From Anaerolineae bacterium (lineage in GTDB: Bacteria > Chloroflexota > Anaerolineae > JAFGEY01), in NCBI GenBank assembly GCA_016929775.1, contig JAFGIE010000057.1, positions 1 to 39,968 of the forward strand: a DNA stretch of 39,968 bases, read 5' to 3'. Numbering within the stretch: position 1 is the first letter of the stretch; each line of letters starts with the position of its first letter. A program made the position numbers and the translations under genes. The notes beneath the pieces were generated by a model. The model saw only the letters and a list, made by a program, of their open reading frames with translations, was not told the origin of the DNA and searched no databases. Below are positions 23,063 to 29,596 of the stretch, piece by piece.

Positions 23063-23069
23063 GCGCGCG

Positions 23070-23864
23070 CTACCCACGCGCCTCCTCCTGCCCCGCACTT
23101 CCTGCCATCCGGCGCTCTGTGCCGGGCCTGGGCTCCAAGATCCACGCCACGACCCGCCGCATGCGCTCGACGTGCGTGCCGCGCCAGTACACCTGCCCGC
23201 ATGCCTCGCAGCGATAGTACGCGTCGCACCACGCCGCCGTGCGAGGCGGCACGCGATCGCGCACCGCCTCGCGATCCACGCGTACCAGGCGCCCATTGCA
23301 GCGCACGCAGCGCGTAAAAGGCCGCACCTGCGCGCGTAAGTCGTAGCGCCGCACCACCTCGCGCGCCTGCGCCAGCGGCGCCGTCGATCGCACCCAGTAC
23401 CCGCGCGTCAGCGCCCCCCGCTTCAGCAGCCCCCGGTCCCGAGTCAGGAGCGTGCGGTCCTCCCGCTCCGCGATCGCGACCAGCTCTTCGTCGCCATAGT
23501 CGTTGCGATAGCGCGCGTCCAAGCCGAGCATGCGCAGCAAGCGGGCGAGCTTGCCCAGGTGGACGTCGAGCACAAAGGCGGGCTGCGCCATCGGAGGAGG
23601 GCCGACGCGCAGCAGGGGATCGAGGTCGATCTGCCGGAACGCAGGGTAGACGGCGATCCGCGCGCCCGCGCGCAGGGGATGGTCGAACCCAACCGGCGCG
23701 CCCTCGCTGACGATCAGGTCGACTTGGACGTGCGGCACGCCCAGCGCTTCGATCGCGTCCTTGACCGCCGGCGCGCCGTGGAACGCGTATCGCACGTCCC
23801 GCTGGCGCAGGTGGTGCGGCAAAAAGTCGTTCAGTTGTGCGTAGAACCGGAACCACGCTTCCAC
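23070..23864 (-). CDS. Mut7-C RNase domain protein with ubiquitin-like N-terminus
   Basis: A 264-aa protein with GTG start 23864, 2 nt after the nucleosidase stop and behind GGGAG. Residues ~1-80 match the Mut7-C ubiquitin-like domain (VEAWFRFYAQLNDFLPHHLRQ ... VDLIVSEGAPVGFDHPLRAGARIAVYPAFRQIDL). Residues ~95-200 are the PIN-like Mut7-C RNase domain with conserved acidic residues (FVLDVHLGKLARLLRMLGLDARYRNDYGDEELVAIAEREDRTLLTRDRGLLKR). A zinc ribbon with two C-x2-C knuckles (CVRC and CEAC) follows near 215-245. The family is predicted to be RNA-degrading; the target is unknown. The combination is common in bacteria and usually stands alone, so its place in this operon is of interest. Confidence 0.88.
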   Translation of the reverse strand: MEAWFRFYAQLNDFLPHHLRQRDVRYAFHGAPAVKDAIEALGVPHVQVDLIVSEGAPVGFDHPLRAGARIAVYPAFRQIDLDPLLRVGPPPMAQPAFVLDVHLGKLARLLRMLGLDARYRNDYGDEELVAIAEREDRTLLTRDRGLLKRGALTRGYWVRSTAPLAQAREVVRRYDLRAQVRPFTRCVRCNGRLVRVDREAVRDRVPPRTAAWCDAYYRCEACGQVYWRGTHVERMRRVVAWILEPRPGTERRMAGSAGQEEARG

Positions 23865-23866
23865 GC

Positions 23867-24634
23867 TCAGCTCCCGATCGACAGCGGGCCATCCGGCGCC
23901 ACCGCTGCGGCCGCAAGCGTCGCGATCGCGCGCCCCGCGACCCGGACCTGGCGCAGCAAGCGCCACACGGCGGGCCACGCGCGCGGGCGCAGCAGCGCGC
24001 GGCGGAGCAGCGCGTCGCCCTCTTGCCCCGCCCCCTTCCGACCGCGGCGCAGCTCGTGCGTGGGGAGGTCCGACGGGGCTGGGTCGAGCACCACGCGCAG
24101 GTGGACAAAGGGCGCCCCGTGCGCAGCCGCCCACGCCGCCAGTGGGCCCGCCTCCATCTCGACCGCAACCGCGCCCGTGCGCGCCGCAGCGCGCTTGTGC
24201 GCCGCGGTAGCCAGCACGACCGGCGAGGTGAGCACCGGGCCCACGACCAACCGCCGTCCCTGCCCTGCAGCCGCGCGCCGCGCCCACGCGACGACCTCGG
24301 CAGGGGGAGGATGGGTCACCGCAGCCACGGTCGCATCTGCGGCAAGGGTCGCGTCCGCAAGCACCACGTCCGCCACGCCCAGGTCAGGCTGCAGGCCCCC
24401 GCACCAGCCCAGCAACCACAGCGCACCGGGCGGCGCGTTCCCTGCGCCGTCCAGCGCCTGCGCCAGCGCCGGCAGGACCGCCGCCGCGCACTGCGGTCCC
24501 ATGCCCGGCTCGACGATCAACAAATTCCCCGCGCGCCACGCCCGTCCGTGCGGCGCCGCGACCGGGACCGCCCCGGGCAGGGCGCGCAGGACCGCCTCCC
24601 GCTCGCGCCGCGTGGGCACGACCAGTGCGCGCAC
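23867..24634 (-). CDS. Nucleosidase/nucleoside phosphorylase family protein (futalosine/MTA nucleosidase-like)
   Basis: A 255-aa protein with GTG start 24634, 3 nt after the stop of the preceding gene. It shows the PNP/UDP fold: an N-terminal strand LVVPTRREREAVLRALPG; the phosphate/ribose loop LIVEPGMGPQCAAAVLPAL; WLLGWCGGLQPDLGVADVVLADATL; and the substrate-binding VAVEMEAGPLAAWAAAHGAPFVHLRVVLD, with the conserved Met-Glu. This family cleaves the N-glycosidic bond of purine nucleosides such as 5-methylthioadenosine, S-adenosylhomocysteine or futalosine. Which one cannot be decided here. The adjacent SAM-dependent methyltransferase would be consistent with SAH turnover, but that is an inference. 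The C-terminal ~50 residues are Arg/Ala-rich. Confidence 0.8.
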   Translation of the reverse strand: MRALVVPTRREREAVLRALPGAVPVAAPHGRAWRAGNLLIVEPGMGPQCAAAVLPALAQALDGAGNAPPGALWLLGWCGGLQPDLGVADVVLADATLAADATVAAVTHPPPAEVVAWARRAAAGQGRRLVVGPVLTSPVVLATAAHKRAAARTGAVAVEMEAGPLAAWAAAHGAPFVHLRVVLDPAPSDLPTHELRRGRKGAGQEGDALLRRALLRPRAWPAVWRLLRQVRVAGRAIATLAAAAVAPDGPLSIGS

Positions 24635-24637
24635 GAC

Positions 24638-25381
24638 CTAGGCCCGGCAGGGGGGTTCGCCGGCGACCGACCGGATCAGGGCTGCGGCGGACGCGACCTC
24701 GTCTGCGCCGCCGTCGATCCCCAGCCACGCCGCCCCCTCTGCCCCGTACACGCCGCCCGCGGCGAGCAGGAACGCCTCCGCGCCGGTGAGCAGCCGGATC
24801 GCGTCCAGCTCGGTAAAGACCTCGCCCGGCAGGGGATACAGGCGCGGGCCCTCCCCTCCTGGCGCGTTGCAGCGCGCTGCGAGCAGGTTCACGTCCTCGG
24901 TGACGCGCTTTTCCAGCCCGACCGGGACGATCATGCGCACACGGCGCCCGATCACGGCGGGCACCGCCGCCAGGATCGTGCCGCCCTTGGGGTGACCGAT
25001 CTGTACGGCCGCCTGCCCGCGCAGGTCGTAGGCGTTCGCGCCCTTGAGCACGATGTCGCCCTCGCGCAGGTCATCGGCGACGTCGACCACCGTCATGCCC
25101 CGCTGCCACTGCCCGTCGACGATCACGACGTCGCCCGGGAACGCCGCTTGCGCCGCCTTGGCGCCGGGCGCGACCGTGATCCCGCGCCGGAAACCGACGC
25201 GGCTGAATCCCTCCCCCTGCCCGATCGCCGCCAGCACCTCTTCCGCCACGTAGCCATTGGTCGTCCCGGCAATGATCACCAGGCTGCCCTGCTGCAGCAC
25301 AGCCCGGATGTCTGGGCGGGCAGCGATGCCCTTCCCGATCAGCCGCTTGCCCATCGCCGTGGTCACCACGAACTGCTTCAC
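24638..25381 (-). CDS. Conserved hypothetical protein
   Basis: A 247-aa protein starting at ATG 25381. It reads as a compact soluble alpha/beta protein (MKQFVVTTAMGKRLIGKGIAARPDIRAVLQQGSLVIIAGTTNGYVAEEVLAAIG; PGDVVIVDGQWQRGMTVVDVADDLREGDIVLKGANAYDLRGQAAVQIGHPKGGTILAAVPAVIGRRVRMIVPVGLEKRV). Glycine-rich turns such as IAGTTNG and GHPKGGT could bind a phosphate or nucleotide. No function is assigned. It is the first of five genes with gaps of 2-19 nt (24638 to 21865) and probably acts with the nucleosidase, Mut7-C, methyltransferase and PK_C-like proteins. Confidence 0.7.
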   Translation of the reverse strand: MKQFVVTTAMGKRLIGKGIAARPDIRAVLQQGSLVIIAGTTNGYVAEEVLAAIGQGEGFSRVGFRRGITVAPGAKAAQAAFPGDVVIVDGQWQRGMTVVDVADDLREGDIVLKGANAYDLRGQAAVQIGHPKGGTILAAVPAVIGRRVRMIVPVGLEKRVTEDVNLLAARCNAPGGEGPRLYPLPGEVFTELDAIRLLTGAEAFLLAAGGVYGAEGAAWLGIDGGADEVASAAALIRSVAGEPPCRA

Positions 25382-25525
25382 ACCATCCTCCTCGCGCTAT
25401 CCATGGCAGCCCACCCAGTTCCAGCGAGATCGCGTCGCTGTAGCCGAACGCGAGCGCGACAGAGGTCGAGCCCCGGTAGATCCGCCAGCGGCGCCGCCGC
25501 AGGGGGTTCATCGTGCCTCGTCCGG
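25382..25525 (-). other. Short gap with possible remnant ORF
   Basis: An open frame from ATG 25511 (MNPLRRRRWRIYRGSTSVALAFGYSDAISLELGG) runs into and overlaps the following gene in another frame. It has a weak ribosome-binding site and no recognised homologue. It may be a gene fragment or chance. Confidence 0.2.
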
Positions 25526-26005
25526 TCACTCGCGCTCCTCGACTACAGCGCCCGCCGCGTGGGGATCGACGTCGCTGGGCCACCGGGTGAACCAGTTGTA
25601 CCGCGCCCCACGCAGGTCGGCGGCGATCATGTTGGCCCAGCGCAGGTCCGCGCCGCGCAGGTCGGCGTCGCTCAGGTCGGCTCCGGCGAGGTTTGCACCC
25701 CGCAGGTCTGCGCTGCGCAGGTCTGCGTTGTTGAGGTTGGCGCCGCCCAGGTCGGCCCCACGCAGGTCGGCGGCGCACAGGTCAGCGTGAAAGAGGTCCA
25801 TCCCGCTCATGTAGGCGCCGCTGAGCTCCACGCCGCGCACGTAGGCCAAAGCCACGCCGTCCACCACCCCAGAGCGGACGACCCTGCCACAGCCCTGGTC
25901 CTGAAAGACGTGCGCCCGCGTCGGCGCGCCGAGCAGCACGCCGCAGTATGGGCACCTCCCCTTCACCCGCTCACCACAGAGCGGACAGACAGTTACCTCG
26001 TCCAT
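25526..26005 (-). CDS. Pentapeptide-repeat protein with N-terminal zinc ribbon
   Basis: A 159-aa protein if started at ATG 26005; an upstream GTG is also possible. The N-terminus has two C-x2-C pairs (CPLCGERVKGRCPYCG), a small zinc ribbon. From about residue 55 to 140 it consists of pentapeptide repeats A(D/N)Lxx: HADLCAADLRGADLGGANLNNADLRSADLRGANLAGADLSDADLRGADLRWANMIAADLRGA. These form a right-handed quadrilateral beta-helix. Some family members mimic DNA and protect gyrase, but most have no known role. A strong promoter (26046-26074) precedes it. The downstream genes lie 144 bp further, possibly on the same transcript. Confidence 0.85.
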   Translation of the reverse strand: MDEVTVCPLCGERVKGRCPYCGVLLGAPTRAHVFQDQGCGRVVRSGVVDGVALAYVRGVELSGAYMSGMDLFHADLCAADLRGADLGGANLNNADLRSADLRGANLAGADLSDADLRGADLRWANMIAADLRGARYNWFTRWPSDVDPHAAGAVVEERE

Positions 26006-26045
26006 GGCCTCGTGCTCCACCGCAACCGGACACCCCCCGCGACGA

Positions 26046-26074
26046 AGGATAGCACACACCCTGCCCGGTGTCAA
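26046..26074 (-). promoter_or_regulatory. Sigma-70-type promoter for the pentapeptide-repeat gene
   Basis: On the minus strand TTGACA (26074-26069), 17 nt, and TATCCT (26051-26046). The transcript would start near 26039 and could run through the five-gene cluster to the terminator at 21842. Confidence 0.65.
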
Positions 26075-26137
26075 CAGGGCTTGCCCGCGCCCACGGGACC
26101 TCGGCCCAACTGTCAGGCTGCAAGCCGAGCCGGACTG

Positions 26138-27517
26138 TCAAGCCCGTGCCCAGCCTGCGGCGCGGATCGCCAAGCCAGCGGTGACGCTGCCAAACACGTC
26201 GCTCACCACCACCTTGTCCGCGCCAAAGCGGGCTGCGATCATGTCCGCCAGGCACGGGATCTGCGCCGACCCGCCGGTGCGCACCACCACGTCCACCTCG
26301 TCGGCGCTCAACCCAGAGCGGGCCAACGTGTCGAGCAGGCATGCGTCGATCTGGGCGCGCTCGTCGGCGATCAGCGCCTCGAACTGGGTGCGCGTCACGG
26401 GCTGCCAGATGTCCATGTCTTCGCCCTGCAGGACGATCGCCGCAAAGCGCTCCGTAGAGAGCGCGATCTTGGCCTGCTCGACCGCATCGATCATGCGCGC
26501 CGCCTCGTTATGGACCAGCAGCGAGAGGAGCGCCTGGAGCTGGCGCGGATGGCTGCTGCTCTGCTGCGCTTGGCGCAGGAAGCGCAGCGTCTCCGGGCGG
26601 CTCAGCTCGGGCAAGGCCTGCCAATCGAGCAGGGCATCCGTGTACTGGCTGGGAAAGGGCGCGTTGTCCGGTCCCCACGTCGACCCGCGCCCAAAGTGGT
26701 CGAGCAGCACCCCCTCCGCCAGCCGCCGGTCGAAGCGGTCGCCGGCGATGCTCACCCCACCGCTGGCATAGACCTCTTGTGCGCCCCCGCCCACGCGCAT
26801 GACGGTGATGTCCAGCGTGCCGCCGCCCAGGTCGAAGACCAGGACGTTCCCGGGTTCTGGCATCGTCCGCGCATAGTACAGGGCAGCGGCGACCGGCTCC
26901 AGCTCGAACCTCACCTCGCCCAGTCCCGCCATCTCGGCGGCGCGCCGCAGGCGCCGTTCGGCGCGCAGGTCCCCAGCTGTGCCCGCGCCAAAGTGCACCG
27001 GGCGCCCGAGCACGGCGCCTGCCACCCGGCGCCCCATCTCCGCCTCCGCGCGCTCGCGCACGACACGCAAATAGCCGGCGATCAGCTCCTCCAGCGTGTA
27101 GCTCTGGCCAAAAACAGTCGTCCCCTCGTACCCGGTCGCCAGCGCGCTCTTGAGCGAGTAGAGTAGGCGACCGGGCGCCAACGCATCGACGAGCGCGTAC
27201 ACGTCGCGCACGATCTCTTGCGGGCCTACTGGGTAGCCCTTGACCGTGCCCACGTCGCCCAGCGTGATCTCGATCTCGCCGACGTGCTGGCGCACCATGC
27301 GGCTGGGCCGGCCCACGTTCTCGCGATAGTAGCGATCGATCGCCTCTTGCCCGACGTACAGCTCGTGGTCGCGCGTCACGTACAGCGCCGAGCGCATGAC
27401 CGTCGGAGTGCGGCTTGCCGGATCGAGCGCAAAGGCGTGCACCTCGCCCCCTTCGAACAGGGCTGCGCCCGAGTTCGTGGTCCCAAAGTCAATGCCGATC
27501 CAGGTACCGCCGCCCAA
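26138..27517 (-). CDS. Hsp70/DnaK-like ATPase (YegD-type)
   Basis: A 459-aa protein starting at ATG 27517. The actin/Hsp70 ATPase signatures are clear: phosphate-1 GIDFGTTNSG near residues 8-17, phosphate-2 LVFDLGGGTLDITV near 220-235, and the adenosine motif VVRTGGSAQIPCLADMIAARF near 410-425. It is shorter than DnaK (about 610-640 aa) and lacks a substrate-binding domain and lid. It therefore belongs to the truncated Hsp70-like group that includes E. coli YegD. Partners and substrates are unknown; no DnaJ or GrpE gene is nearby. It has its own promoter and is divergent from the AAA ATPase gene. Confidence 0.88.
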   Translation of the reverse strand: MGGGTWIGIDFGTTNSGAALFEGGEVHAFALDPASRTPTVMRSALYVTRDHELYVGQEAIDRYYRENVGRPSRMVRQHVGEIEITLGDVGTVKGYPVGPQEIVRDVYALVDALAPGRLLYSLKSALATGYEGTTVFGQSYTLEELIAGYLRVVRERAEAEMGRRVAGAVLGRPVHFGAGTAGDLRAERRLRRAAEMAGLGEVRFELEPVAAALYYARTMPEPGNVLVFDLGGGTLDITVMRVGGGAQEVYASGGVSIAGDRFDRRLAEGVLLDHFGRGSTWGPDNAPFPSQYTDALLDWQALPELSRPETLRFLRQAQQSSSHPRQLQALLSLLVHNEAARMIDAVEQAKIALSTERFAAIVLQGEDMDIWQPVTRTQFEALIADERAQIDACLLDTLARSGLSADEVDVVVRTGGSAQIPCLADMIAARFGADKVVVSDVFGSVTAGLAIRAAGWARA

Positions 27518-27549
27518 CGCCGCCTCCTCCCGTCGACCCTGCCCGCCCC

Positions 27550-27578
27550 ATTCTACCCGCTTTGGGCGCCCTTGGCAA
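27550..27578 (-). promoter_or_regulatory. Promoter for the Hsp70-like gene
   Basis: On the minus strand TTGCCA (27578-27573), 17 nt, and TAGAAT (27555-27550). No CIRCE-type inverted repeat (TTAGCACTC-N9-GAGTGCTAA) is seen, so heat-shock HrcA control is not indicated. Confidence 0.6.
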
Positions 27579-27661
27579 CCACTTCCAATGGGCCACTAGG
27601 AGCGGGCCCAGTATGTCCCTTCAGCGACTGCGCGATCTGGACGAGCGGCACACACCGTAGA

Positions 27662-27679
27662 TCAGGCTTTCCAGCCTGA
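27662..27679. repeat. REP-like hairpin TCAGGCT-TTCC-AGCCTGA
   Basis: A 7-bp perfect stem with a 4-nt loop lies between the divergent Hsp70-like and AAA ATPase genes. It is related to the CAGGCTGG-type palindrome at 8505-8532. Confidence 0.45.
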
Positions 27680-27711
27680 CCCCTTCCCCGTGCGTCAGGC
27701 TCGTAGGGGGA

Positions 27712-27741
27712 TTGACATTGCAGCTTTGGATCGTGTATGAT
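27712..27741 (+). promoter_or_regulatory. Promoter for the AAA ATPase gene
   Basis: A perfect TTGACA (27712-27717), 18 nt, and TATGAT (27736-27741). Predicted start is near 27748, giving a 60-nt leader to the GTG at 27808. Confidence 0.75.
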
Positions 27742-27807
27742 GGAACTAGCGAGTTCCGTAGCACAACCGCGCCGCGAGGCTGTGCCGTAGAAAGGGGGTG
27801 GGAGAAC

Positions 27808-28638
27808 GTGGATCGACCGGGCATCCACTTGCGCTCGATCGCACTGCGGGACGGGGACGCGCTGCCCCGGCGTTTCCCGTTCACCGTGCCCGCCATCGCA
27901 GGGCTGGGCGAGATCGCCTTCACCTCGCCGGTCACTTTCCTGGTCGGCGAGAACGGCTGCGGCAAGTCCACCCTGCTCGAAGCCATCGCCTGCGCCGTCG
28001 GGTCGATCGCCGTCGGCAGCGAGCAGGTCGAGCGCGATCGCACGCTCGACGCCGTGCGCGAGCTGGGCAAGCACCTCAAGCTCACCTGGTCCGCGCGCAC
28101 GAAGCGCGGTTTCTACCTCCGCGCCGAGGACTTTTTCGGTTACGCCAACCGGCTGGCGCAGCTGCGCGAGGAGCTGCAGCGCGACCTCGACGAGGTCGAC
28201 CGAACCTACGTGAACCGTTCGCGGACCGCACAGCTCTATGCCCGCGCCGCCTATCAGGCCGAACTCGACGCCCTGCAGCGCAGCTACGGCGACGGGCTGG
28301 AGGTGCGCTCCCACGGCGAGAGCTTTCTCGACCTCTTCCAGGCACGCTTTGTCCCCGGTGGTCTTTACCTCCTCGACGAGCCCGAGGCCCCGCTCTCCCC
28401 CCTACGCCAGCTCTCCTTCCTGCTCCTGCTGCAAGAGATGGTCGCCCAAGAAGCGCAGTTTCTCATCGCCACCCACTCGCCGATCGTCATGGCTTTTCCT
28501 GGCGCGACGATCCTGAGCATGGACGGCGAGACGATCGATCGCGTGGCGTACGAGGACCTGGAGCACGTGCGGATCACGCGGGGTTTCCTCAACCACCCCG
28601 AGCGCTACTTGGCCCGACTGTTCGAGGAGCCGGAGTAA
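27808..28638 (+). CDS. AAA family ATPase (ABC/OLD-like, soluble)
   Basis: A 276-aa protein with GTG start 27808, behind GGGAG and downstream of the promoter; earlier in-frame codons lie within the promoter. Walker A GENGCGKST is at residues 47-55, a signature-like SHGESF lies near 170, Walker B LYLLDEPEAPLSP near 190, and the switch histidine in IATHSPIVM near 220. It resembles the AAA_15/AAA_21 predicted ATPases related to RecF, SMC and OLD proteins, but has only a short helical insert (GYANRLAQLREELQRDLDEVDRTYVNRS) and no nuclease domain. The role is unknown; such proteins appear both as housekeeping ATPases and in defence modules, and no partner nuclease is adjacent. Confidence 0.85.
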   Translation: MDRPGIHLRSIALRDGDALPRRFPFTVPAIAGLGEIAFTSPVTFLVGENGCGKSTLLEAIACAVGSIAVGSEQVERDRTLDAVRELGKHLKLTWSARTKRGFYLRAEDFFGYANRLAQLREELQRDLDEVDRTYVNRSRTAQLYARAAYQAELDALQRSYGDGLEVRSHGESFLDLFQARFVPGGLYLLDEPEAPLSPLRQLSFLLLLQEMVAQEAQFLIATHSPIVMAFPGATILSMDGETIDRVAYEDLEHVRITRGFLNHPERYLARLFEEPE

Positions 28639-28644
28639 CAAAAC

Positions 28645-28675
28645 AGCGCCCGGTGCGTTGAACGCACCGGGCGCT
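28645..28675. terminator. Strong bidirectional-type terminator hairpin
   Basis: AGCGCCCGGTGCG and CGCACCGGGCGCT pair perfectly around TTGAA. On the minus strand it is followed by GTTTTGTT, so it best serves the fasciclin gene, and it lies between two convergent genes. Confidence 0.85.
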
Positions 28676-28697
28676 AGAGATCCCTTCGAGCAAGTTG

Positions 28698-29210
28698 TTA
28701 CGGGAGCAGGACCCCGTCAATCACGTGGATGATGCCGTTGGCGGCTTCCACGTCGGTGACGATGATGTTCACCCAAGTGGTGTTGCTGTAGCCCTTGAGC
28801 GTTCCCATATCCTGCATCACGAACCCCCTCTGCAGCGTACGGATCTGCTCAGACATCACGACGTCCTCGGCATAGCGACGCCCGCGCGCCACGTGGTAGA
28901 GCAAGATGTTTGCCAGGTTCGGCACACCGGCAACGTTCTCCGGGGTGATGCCGAGCGCCAGGAAAGCATCATCCGTCGGCGCAAAAACGGTGAACTGCCC
29001 GTTGCCACTGAGCGTCGACAGGATCGCCGGCTGAGAAACGACCGCCGCGATCAGCGTATCGAACATGCCCGCGTACATCCCCTCGCTGTTGACGGCAAGC
29101 GCGACGTCAACCAGGGTCAGGCCAGGGGGCGCGGCAAAGGACGGCACGGCGCCCAGTGCAACTGCGAGAACGAGAACCGATGTGAACAGAACGGACTTGA
29201 TGCGATTCAT
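28698..29210 (-). CDS. Secreted fasciclin (FAS1) domain protein
   Basis: A 170-aa protein starting at ATG 29210, chosen because GGAG lies 8 nt upstream. Residues 1-27 form a signal peptide (MNRIKSVLFTSVLVLAVALGAVPSFA, cleavage after SFA). One FAS1 domain follows: the H1-like motif GNGQFTVFAPTDDAFLAL near residues 70-87, ILLYHVARGRRYAEDVVMSEQIRTLQRGF, and the end VNIIVTDVEAANGIIHVIDGVLLP. FAS1 domains mediate adhesion and protein-protein contacts at the cell surface. No anchor is present, so it is probably released or held by other wall components. It is a single-gene transcript ending at the hairpin 28645-28675. Confidence 0.92.
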   Translation of the reverse strand: MNRIKSVLFTSVLVLAVALGAVPSFAAPPGLTLVDVALAVNSEGMYAGMFDTLIAAVVSQPAILSTLSGNGQFTVFAPTDDAFLALGITPENVAGVPNLANILLYHVARGRRYAEDVVMSEQIRTLQRGFVMQDMGTLKGYSNTTWVNIIVTDVEAANGIIHVIDGVLLP

Positions 29211-29596
29211 TTGCTGTCTCCTCATGTGTAGTGTGATACGCTAGTCTGCAAGTAGGTTGCTGGTTACATCAACTGGCTGTTCTTACTTGAGTATAGTGTA
29301 CCACACACGCGCGCGGCGCGCATCGGGCATCGATCTAGTCCCCACCCTAGACGATCTGCTAGTCCGCGCGCAGACCGTACGTCCAGGGCGGGCGCCGTGA
29401 GGGCAGACGTGCCGGAGCGAGGGGCCGAATCGCTTGACAGACCCGCGCCGCGTGGTAGAATCGAGGGGGACGGGCTTGCCCGCCTGCTGGGAGCAACCTG
29501 GATCGACGCCATGTGGGGCCTCACGCACCGCGCTCATGATCGGTAGGCCAGTTGGCTTGCCAGACCAGCTAACCTCAGCCGAACGAGGAGGCTTAC
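29211..29596. other. 386-bp intergenic region between divergent genes
   Basis: No gene was recognised. It contains the plus-strand promoter at 29434. On the minus side there are TATACT/TACACT hexamers near 29286-29296 that could serve the fasciclin gene, but no good -35 was found. Confidence 0.5.
29434..29461 (+). promoter_or_regulatory. Promoter for the glycosidase gene
   Basis: A perfect TTGACA (29434-29439), 16 nt, and TAGAAT (29456-29461). The leader to the GTG at 29597 is about 130 nt. Confidence 0.65.

Noticed and set aside
23837..27166. Another 1109-codon plus-strand open frame
   Set aside because: It spans several minus-strand genes with clear families and is Arg/Pro/His-rich, typical of an antisense frame in GC-rich DNA.
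27517..27580. CIRCE heat-shock operator upstream of the Hsp70-like gene
   Set aside because: No TTAGCACTC/GAGTGCTAA inverted repeat is present; only a plain promoter is visible.
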